Part shown: piece after piece, positions 6,593-11,994 of the stretch
Layout: every line of letters begins with the position of its first letter
How positions within the stretch are numbered: position 1 is the first letter of the stretch
Notes under the pieces: model-generated
Seen by the model: the letters and a program-made list of their open reading frames with translations, nothing else
Database searches by the model: none
Told to the model about the DNA's origin: nothing
Program-made: the position numbers and the translations under genes
From: an uncultured Muribaculaceae bacterium
Lineage (GTDB): Bacteria > Bacteroidota > Bacteroidia > Bacteroidales > Muribaculaceae
Assembly (NCBI GenBank): GCA_910578075.1
Contig: CAJTPK010000045.1
Coordinates: forward strand, 1 to 14,716
Length of the DNA stretch: 14,716 bases
Direction: 5' to 3'

Positions 6593-7894
6593 CTACATTG
6601 CACCGTCAGCCAAAGGCTCAGTGGTTCCATTCTTGGCAAACTCAGCCTGTTGTTCCGCAGTGTATCCAAGAGATGACAAGACTTCGGCGTTATTACCGCC
6701 CAATGTAGGACACGGTCCGTAGGTAGGCTGGAAGTTGGAAATTGTGAATGGAACGCCAACAGTGACAAATGTGCCGATCTTACCACCCTGATCAATCTTG
6801 ACGAGAGTATTTCCATCATAATTGTTCGGATCAGTCATGATCTCCTTGGTGTTGAGCACAGGAGCCACCGGAATACCGAATTTCGACAACTCATCTGTCA
6901 CTTCAAATTTGGTCTTGTTAATGGTATAAGACTGTATACGTGCGTAAATCTCCTGCTTATGCTTGTCACGTGCGTCAGCCGTGTTGAAATCAGGATTTGT
7001 AAGCCAATCCTCGAATCCCAATCCCTTGCATGCAAGTTCGAAATCTTTCTTGCCACGCTGGAGAATCACATACACATATGCATTAGGATCGGTCTCCCAA
7101 CCTTTGCATTTATAAGTCCATCCCAGCACTCCGGAACCCTCCTGGTTACCTGAACGTGGAACGAAGTCACCGAATTTCTGATCAGGATATTGCGGAAATT
7201 GAGTAAGATAACCGATACGATCAAGCGTAAGCTGGTCTCGAGTCTTAATACGGCAAAGGTTCAAGCAGGCGTTGTGCATGGACTGATATACATAGCTTCC
7301 CTCTCCGGTGCGTTCACGTTGCTGAAGAGCTGCAAGCAATCCGATTGCGAGGTGCATACCGGTGTTGGAATCACCAAGAGCGGCACCCGACTGGGTAGGC
7401 ACATCGTTGTCTCCCTCCCACCAGCCGGTGGTGGAAGCGGCTCCGGCCGTAACCTGCGCCACAGGTTCATATGCTTTCAGATCTTTATAAGTGGAAGATT
7501 CCGGGAAACCCTTGATTGTGCCGTAGATGCATCGCGGATTAAGTTGATGAACCACCTCCCAGCTGAAGCCAAGCTTATCCATGGCTCCCGGATGCAGATT
7601 CTCTACAAAGATATCACATTCCTTGATCAATTTTGTCAAAATCTCCTTGCCATCGGGAGTGGCAGCGTCAAGAGAAAGTGATTTTTTGTTGGAATTCAGC
7701 TGCAGAAAATAATAACTTGGACAATCCGGATCAAACTGGAGTTCCTTACGTGTTGCATCTCCCGATCCCGGTCGCTCAATTTTTATTACTTCGGCTCCAA
7801 GCCATGCAAGAAGCTGTGTACAAGACGGACCCGACTGAACGGCAGTGAAGTCAACAATTTTGATGCCCGCAAGGGGCGCGGTGTTCTGTGTCAT
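6593..7894 (-). CDS. frc: Formyl-CoA:oxalate CoA-transferase
   Basis: This 433-residue class III CoA-transferase (CaiB/BaiF fold, interlocked dimer) moves CoA from formyl-CoA to oxalate, supplying oxalyl-CoA to Oxc. The N-terminus (LAGIKIVDFTAVQSGPSCTQ) and VIKIERPGSGD are family hallmarks; Gln20 corresponds to Gln17 of the Oxalobacter enzyme. The catalytic aspartate is Asp175 in SGAALGDSNTGMHL, equivalent to Asp169. CKGWETD (about 263-269) also matches. The active-site glycine loop, GGGG in the Oxalobacter and E. coli enzymes, is replaced by QEGSG (251-255), and the stretch before it is about ten residues shorter. It is the first gene of the frc-oxc-transporter operon and diverges from guanine deaminase. 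Context and GDSN motif favour true Frc over the acetyl-CoA-using YfdE type. Confidence 0.95.
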   Translation of the reverse strand: MTQNTAPLAGIKIVDFTAVQSGPSCTQLLAWLGAEVIKIERPGSGDATRKELQFDPDCPSYYFLQLNSNKKSLSLDAATPDGKEILTKLIKECDIFVENLHPGAMDKLGFSWEVVHQLNPRCIYGTIKGFPESSTYKDLKAYEPVAQVTAGAASTTGWWEGDNDVPTQSGAALGDSNTGMHLAIGLLAALQQRERTGEGSYVYQSMHNACLNLCRIKTRDQLTLDRIGYLTQFPQYPDQKFGDFVPRSGNQEGSGVLGWTYKCKGWETDPNAYVYVILQRGKKDFELACKGLGFEDWLTNPDFNTADARDKHKQEIYARIQSYTINKTKFEVTDELSKFGIPVAPVLNTKEIMTDPNNYDGNTLVKIDQGGKIGTFVTVGVPFTISNFQPTYGPCPTLGGNNAEVLSSLGYTAEQQAEFAKNGTTEPLADGAM

Positions 7895-8060
7895 AGTATT
7901 TCTATAATTAAATTAAGATTATCATATTAAAAACACCTCAATAATTACTTAAGTTCCCCACAATTCAAATAAAATCCCTACCACGCGTGTTATAATATAG
8001 GAGATAATATTCCCGCTTTACACAATATAAGAGTTAGCCTTATAAATATTGATAAAGAAA
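7895..8060. promoter_or_regulatory. Divergent control region between frc operon and guaD
   Basis: These 166 AT-rich bases must hold the promoters for both directions. On the minus strand TTTATTTG (7973-7966) is a one-mismatch -7 box for frc, but no TTTG is at the -33 distance. No good consensus promoter is visible for guaD. Two 8-bp palindromes, ACTTAAGT (7947-7954) and CACGCGTG (7982-7989), and a direct repeat of ATAATAT (7992-7998 and 8004-8010) are possible regulator sites. Weak core promoters suggest activator control, for example by substrate, but this is inference. Confidence 0.4.
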
Positions 8061-9464
8061 ATGACAGAAAATAAGAAAGAACTTAAGAGTATCATGCCGG
8101 ATCCCGAAGGGAAGCCGCTGAAAGGGATACGCGGAGAGATGGTAACATTCCATGAAGATCCGTTCCTTGTGGAAGATGAATCCAAATGCTATTCATATTT
8201 TCAGGATGGTCTTGTAGTGATGCAAGGCGACAAGATCCTCGCCGCCGGTCCATATTCGGATATAGCTCCGCTTTATCCTGAACTCAAGGATATAGATAAA
8301 TATGAGAACTCCGTGATTATCCCCGGTATGATAGATACTCACGTGCATTATGTCCAGTCTCCGATGATAGGCTCATTTGGAGATACACTTCTGCAATGGC
8401 TCAACCAATACACCTTCCCGACGGAATCAAGATTCCGTTCGAAAGACTTTTCCGAGTCAGTGGCCCAATTATTCATGGGACAGATCCTGAAACAGGGCAC
8501 AACCACAGCAAACGTATTCTCCACTACATTCCCCACATCCGTAGATGCCCTCTTTGAAGAATCTGAGCGTTATAACACCTGCATGATCACAGGCAAAGTT
8601 CTTCAGGATCGCAATCTGCCGGAATCTCTGAGAGATGTATCTGCCGAAGGCTCAGTTGCAATGGCTGCCGAGCTGCTTGACAAATGGCATGGCCGCGGAC
8701 GTCAGCTTTATGCTGTAATACCAAGATTCGCTCCTACAAGCACACCCAAACAGCTCGAACTCGCAGGAAAGCTATACCAAAACAATATCGACAAGGGTGT
8801 CTACATGCACACTCACCTTGATGAAGCAGACGATGAGATAGAATGGGCACTATCTCTATATCCCGAAGCTAAGAATTATACCGACATCTACCGCCGTTTT
8901 GGACTTTTAGGAAGAAGATCGGTATTCGCACATTGCTGCCTTGTAAAAGAGGAAGAATGGCAGATGCTTCATGACCATGACTGCAGTGTGGCTCACTGTC
9001 CATCATCAAATCTCTTCCTTGGCGACGGCATGTTCAAGATCTGGGAAGCGAAGCAACATAACCGCCCGTTGCGTGTAGGGGTCGGAACAGATGTGGGCGC
9101 CGGTACAAATTTTTCATTACCGCGTCAGCTTAACGAAGCATACAAGGTATCGATGCTCCGCAAGCACAGCATGGGGGCACTGAAATGTTTTTACATGGCG
9201 ACAAAAGGGGGAGCCCAGACTCTGCACCTTGAGGATAAAATCGGTTCTCTTGCACCGGGATATATGGCTGACGTCACCGTAATCGACCTGCATCCTACTG
9301 AATTCCTGAAATGGAGAATGCAATTCAATGACTTCATTCTCGACCGTCTGTTCATACTACAGACGCTTTCTCCCGACAATTTAATCCGTGCGACATACGT
9401 TGCAGGCAAACGCGTATACGACCGCGAACGAGATCGTCAGCTGATGTATGCCGAGGAATTATAG
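8061..9464 (+). CDS. guaD: Guanine deaminase (amidohydrolase superfamily)
   Basis: This zinc-dependent hydrolase is predicted to convert guanine to xanthine and ammonia. I take the ATG at 8061 (467 residues) over an in-frame TTG at 8049. The metal and catalytic residues are present: His94 and His96 (DTHVHY), His250 and His252 (MHTHLDE) with Glu255, His291 (AHCC), and Asp344 (GTDVGAG). Guanine-deaminase-specific stretches are TLLQWLNQYTFPTE, DRNLPESL, AEGSVAMA and AHCPSSNLFLGDGMF. Length fits (E. coli GuaD has 439 residues), with a slightly longer N-terminus. It is transcribed away from the oxalate operon and may share its control region. Another aminohydrolase specificity such as a chlorohydrolase-like or cytosine deaminase activity is possible but less likely. 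Expected role is purine salvage or catabolism. Confidence 0.88.
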   Translation: MTENKKELKSIMPDPEGKPLKGIRGEMVTFHEDPFLVEDESKCYSYFQDGLVVMQGDKILAAGPYSDIAPLYPELKDIDKYENSVIIPGMIDTHVHYVQSPMIGSFGDTLLQWLNQYTFPTESRFRSKDFSESVAQLFMGQILKQGTTTANVFSTTFPTSVDALFEESERYNTCMITGKVLQDRNLPESLRDVSAEGSVAMAAELLDKWHGRGRQLYAVIPRFAPTSTPKQLELAGKLYQNNIDKGVYMHTHLDEADDEIEWALSLYPEAKNYTDIYRRFGLLGRRSVFAHCCLVKEEEWQMLHDHDCSVAHCPSSNLFLGDGMFKIWEAKQHNRPLRVGVGTDVGAGTNFSLPRQLNEAYKVSMLRKHSMGALKCFYMATKGGAQTLHLEDKIGSLAPGYMADVTVIDLHPTEFLKWRMQFNDFILDRLFILQTLSPDNLIRATYVAGKRVYDRERDRQLMYAEEL

Positions 9465-9485
9465 AAAATTGTTGACAAAATATTT

Positions 9486-9517
9486 TTTGCAATTTAATCA
9501 TTTAATGATTATCTTTG
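9486..9517 (+). promoter_or_regulatory. Promoter with embedded 17-bp palindrome, upstream of the DUF3127 gene
   Basis: TTTG (9486-9489), 20 bases, then TATCTTTG (9510-9517) is a full match to the Bacteroides promoter consensus. Within the spacer, TAATCATTTAATGATTA (9495-9511) is a perfect 8-1-8 palindrome that overlaps the first two bases of the -7 box. This is the expected position for a repressor operator. Confidence 0.75.
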
Positions 9518-9530
9518 CATGAGCTATAGC

Positions 9531-9561
9531 GGCTGTGGCGGTTTATGAGACCTCCACAGCC
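9531..9561 (+). promoter_or_regulatory. 5' leader hairpin of the DUF3127 mRNA
   Basis: GGCTGTGG (9531-9538) pairs with CCACAGCC (9554-9561), with a short inner GGT/ACC helix, a few bases after the predicted transcription start and about 40 bases before the ATG. No strong U-run follows. It could protect the 5' end of the mRNA or act as an attenuator; it could also end read-through from guaD, which has no other terminator. Confidence 0.55.
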
Positions 9562-9599
9562 TTATTGATAATAATTTTAACAACATAAACAACCACAAA

Positions 9600-10025
9600 A
9601 TGGAAATCGAAGGCAAAATAATATTTGATCTTCCCGAAGAAGGTGGCACATCCAAAGCCGGCAACCTCTGGAGAAAAAAGAGCTGGGTGCTCGAAACATT
9701 CGGTCAGTATCCCCGCAAAGTCAAATTCGATCTTTTCGGCGATCGCATTGACACTGTGCACCTTGAGGTAGGAAAAGTTTACAAAGTATCTGTAGATGCA
9801 GAGAGTCGTGAATTCAACGGTCGCTGGTACACAGACTTACGTGCATACGCAGCTCAGGAGATGGGTGCGCCACAGATGCAGCAGGCGGCTCCCGCACAAT
9901 CATTCAATGCAGCTCCCGCACAGCCGGCAGCCCCCGCAGCTCCGGCTGATCCGTTCGCAGCAGCATCCACATCACCGGCAACTGATCCCTTCGCGTCAGG
10001 CGACACTGACGACCTTCCCTTCTAA
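9600..10025 (+). CDS. DUF3127 protein with SSB-like C-terminal tip
   Basis: This 141-residue protein matches the DUF3127 family, common in Bacteroidetes and of unknown function. Residues 1 to about 88 form a beta-rich small domain (MEIEGKIIFDLPE, WVLETFGQYPRKVKFDLFGD, GRWYTDLRAY) that I expect to be OB-fold-like. Residues 89 to about 130 are a disordered linker rich in Ala, Pro and Gln. The last seven residues are DTDDLPF, closely resembling the acidic DDDIPF tip with which bacterial single-stranded DNA-binding protein recruits repair and replication enzymes. The layout of small beta domain, flexible linker and acidic Phe-ended tip is that of SSB. A role in nucleic-acid transactions is therefore plausible but is inference. 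It is monocistronic with its own promoter, leader hairpin and terminator. Confidence 0.85.
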   Translation: MEIEGKIIFDLPEEGGTSKAGNLWRKKSWVLETFGQYPRKVKFDLFGDRIDTVHLEVGKVYKVSVDAESREFNGRWYTDLRAYAAQEMGAPQMQQAAPAQSFNAAPAQPAAPAAPADPFAAASTSPATDPFASGDTDDLPF

Positions 10026-10061
10026 TCATTTGAGGCAATATATTTCCTCAAAGACAATAAT

Positions 10062-10116
10062 AAAGGTGTATTATTCTGCCTTAAATTACAATTTAGGCAT
10101 TATAATACACCTTTTG
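10062..10116 (+). terminator. Terminator after the DUF3127 gene
   Basis: A 13-bp stem (10062-10074 with 10102-10114) is followed by a further GCCT/AGGC helix (10078-10081 with 10095-10098) and an AT helix around a small loop. The 3' side ends in TTTT and an AT-rich stretch. The symmetrical sequence would also work in the other direction. Confidence 0.8.
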
Positions 10117-10138
10117 TAAAATATTTTCACACTTTTCT

Positions 10139-10169
10139 ATTGCAATTTGCCATCTTTTTATTAATTTTG
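10139..10169 (+). promoter_or_regulatory. Promoter of the glycogen synthase-phosphorylase operon
   Basis: TAATTTTG (10162-10169) is a perfect -7 box. ATTG (10139-10142), 19 bases upstream, is a three-of-four match to the -33 TTTG. The predicted leader is about 100 bases; it includes TTGCA (10180-10184) and TGCAA (10191-10195), six bases apart, which could form a small hairpin or operator. Confidence 0.65.
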
Positions 10170-10273
10170 CCGCCGAAGGTTGCAAACTTATGCAATTTAC
10201 TACTTCATCGAACGATAAAATCGACAAGCAGTTTCTTAAACTATCAGGTAATATATAAAAGAGGTAATTATTA

Positions 10274-11968
10274 ATGACACGCCAAAACAGCAAAGCTTCC
10301 TCTGCATCGCAAGAGGGCACGGTTCTCACTAAAGAGATCGAGCTTCTCACCGAGACAAGTTGGGAAGTCTGCAACAAAATCGGTGGTATATACGCCGTTC
10401 TCTCCACAAAAGCGAGACAGCTTAAGGAGCAGTTCGCAGACTCACTTGTGTTCATCGGTCCGGACGTATGGAGCCGCGACAATCAGTCTCCTTATTTCAA
10501 GGAGAAAAAAACAATACTCAAATCAGCATCCACCAAGTTACACCTCCCGTGGGGAATCACAATCCGCACCGGCCGCTGGGATATACCCGGGGCTCCGCAG
10601 GTGATTCTTGTGAATCCGGGCGATACCGCCGACCATATCGACGAGGTGTATGGTAAGATGTGGAACAAATACGGAGTTGACTCTCTTCACTCCTATGGCG
10701 ACTATGGGGAATCATGCGTATTCTCAGTGGCTGCCGCTATCGTGATAAAGGCTCTCGCCGCCCATCTGAAAGTGGACGAGAATAAAGTAGTGGCGCATTT
10801 CGATGAATGGACCACCGGAATGGGACTCCTCTATACACAACAGACAATGCCCCAGGCCGCAACCATATTCACCACTCACGCCACAAGCATCGGCAGAAGC
10901 ATATGTGGAAATGGCAAACCGCTTTACGAATATTTCCACAACTACGATGGTAACCAGATGGCAGACGAGCTCAACATGCAGTCAAAGCATACTCTTGAGA
11001 AAGCCGCAGCTCACGCAGCCGACTGCTTCACAACGGTGAGCGAAGTGACCGCACGTGAATGCGAACAGCTTCTTGCAATCCGCCCTCAGGTTGTGACGCC
11101 AAATGGTTTCGAACCGGATTTCGTCCCCAAAACCGCGAAATATAACAAGTTGCGTAAAGACGGACGCCAGAAACTTCTCAATGTGGCTTCCGCTTTGACT
11201 TCACGTAAATATGACGACGCAACATTCATGATCGCGACTTCAGGCAGACATGAATACCGCAATAAAGGGCTTGACCTTTTCCTTGATTCTCTTGTAAAGA
11301 TGGAAGAGAGATTACCCAAGGATGCTGAGGCTCTGGCATTCATCCTTGTTCCGGGATGGGTAAAGGAACCTTCCGGAAGTCTGCTGATGACTCTCGACTT
11401 CGAAGGTAATGATAATTCCGCACCAGACTTCCTCACCCACCGTCTTTTCAACGAAGATTCCGATGCAGTATGCGTGCGCATCAGGGAATTGAAATCTCAA
11501 GGAAAACTTCAAAAAATAAAAGTGGTGTATGTCCCGAGTTACCTTGACGGACATGACGGCATCATCGATATAGCCTACTACGACCTTCTGCCGGCATTCG
11601 ACCTCACACTCTTCCCATCATATTATGAGCCGTGGGGATACACTCCGCTCGAAAGCACAGCTTTCGGAGTGCCGACTGTAACTACAGACAAAGCCGGATT
11701 CGGACAATGGGTGCTCGATAATTTCAAAAATGGTCTGCGCCAATGCGGTGTATATGTTGTTTCCCGCGAAGACAGCAATTATGTTGAATCCCGCGATGCA
11801 ATAGCCAATGCGGCTTCCGCTTACTATCAGGAAAGCGCCATCGCCCGCTCGGAAGCCCGACATGCAGCATTCCTCACCGCAGAGAAAGCCGATTGGAAAT
11901 TTTTTGTAAGCCATTATGACGAAGCTTTCAAAACCGCTATCAACCGCGCGGCATCAAGAGTTAAATAA
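10274..11968 (+). CDS. Glycogen synthase, eukaryote-like GT3 family
   Basis: This 564-residue enzyme extends alpha-1,4-glucan chains from a nucleotide-glucose donor. It belongs to glycosyltransferase family 3, the family of yeast and animal glycogen synthase, and not to the bacterial GlgA (GT5) family. The N-terminal Rossmann domain starts at LTETSWEVCNKIGGIYAVLSTKA, whose NKIGGIY is the GT3 substrate loop. FTTHATSIGR lies near residue 200. The C-terminal domain carries FPSYYEPWGYTPLE with the E-x7-E pair Glu452 and Glu460, followed by GVPTVTTDKAGFGQW. It is shorter than human glycogen synthase (about 737 residues) and lacks the long phosphorylated tails. GT3 enzymes normally use UDP-glucose; the donor here is not proven. 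The phosphorylase gene follows after 26 bases, so both are co-transcribed. Confidence 0.94.
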   Translation: MTRQNSKASSASQEGTVLTKEIELLTETSWEVCNKIGGIYAVLSTKARQLKEQFADSLVFIGPDVWSRDNQSPYFKEKKTILKSASTKLHLPWGITIRTGRWDIPGAPQVILVNPGDTADHIDEVYGKMWNKYGVDSLHSYGDYGESCVFSVAAAIVIKALAAHLKVDENKVVAHFDEWTTGMGLLYTQQTMPQAATIFTTHATSIGRSICGNGKPLYEYFHNYDGNQMADELNMQSKHTLEKAAAHAADCFTTVSEVTARECEQLLAIRPQVVTPNGFEPDFVPKTAKYNKLRKDGRQKLLNVASALTSRKYDDATFMIATSGRHEYRNKGLDLFLDSLVKMEERLPKDAEALAFILVPGWVKEPSGSLLMTLDFEGNDNSAPDFLTHRLFNEDSDAVCVRIRELKSQGKLQKIKVVYVPSYLDGHDGIIDIAYYDLLPAFDLTLFPSYYEPWGYTPLESTAFGVPTVTTDKAGFGQWVLDNFKNGLRQCGVYVVSREDSNYVESRDAIANAASAYYQESAIARSEARHAAFLTAEKADWKFFVSHYDEAFKTAINRAASRVK

Positions 11969-11994
11969 CAATTAAAAATACTTATACTAAATAT

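Noticed and set aside
7190..7681. 163-codon plus-strand frame antisense to frc
   Set aside because: It lies wholly within frc, whose catalytic residues are intact, and shows no domain I recognise.
7991..8000. TATAATATAG as a classical sigma-70 -10 box
   Set aside because: Bacteroidales use a different -7/-33 consensus, and AT-rich DNA yields TATAAT by chance; there is no matching -35.
8049..8060. TTG start for guanine deaminase four codons upstream
   Set aside because: An ATG at 8061 directly follows, family similarity begins much later, and TTG starts are uncommon, so the ATG is preferred.
9600..10025. Calling the DUF3127 gene ssb
   Set aside because: The tip resembles SSB, but the N-terminal domain does not show the usual SSB sequence (such as VGRLTxDPE), so it is kept as DUF3127.
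10274..11968. Symbol glgA for the glycogen synthase
   Set aside because: GlgA denotes the GT5 family with an N-terminal KTGGL motif; this protein is GT3 with NKIGGIY, so the symbol would mislead.
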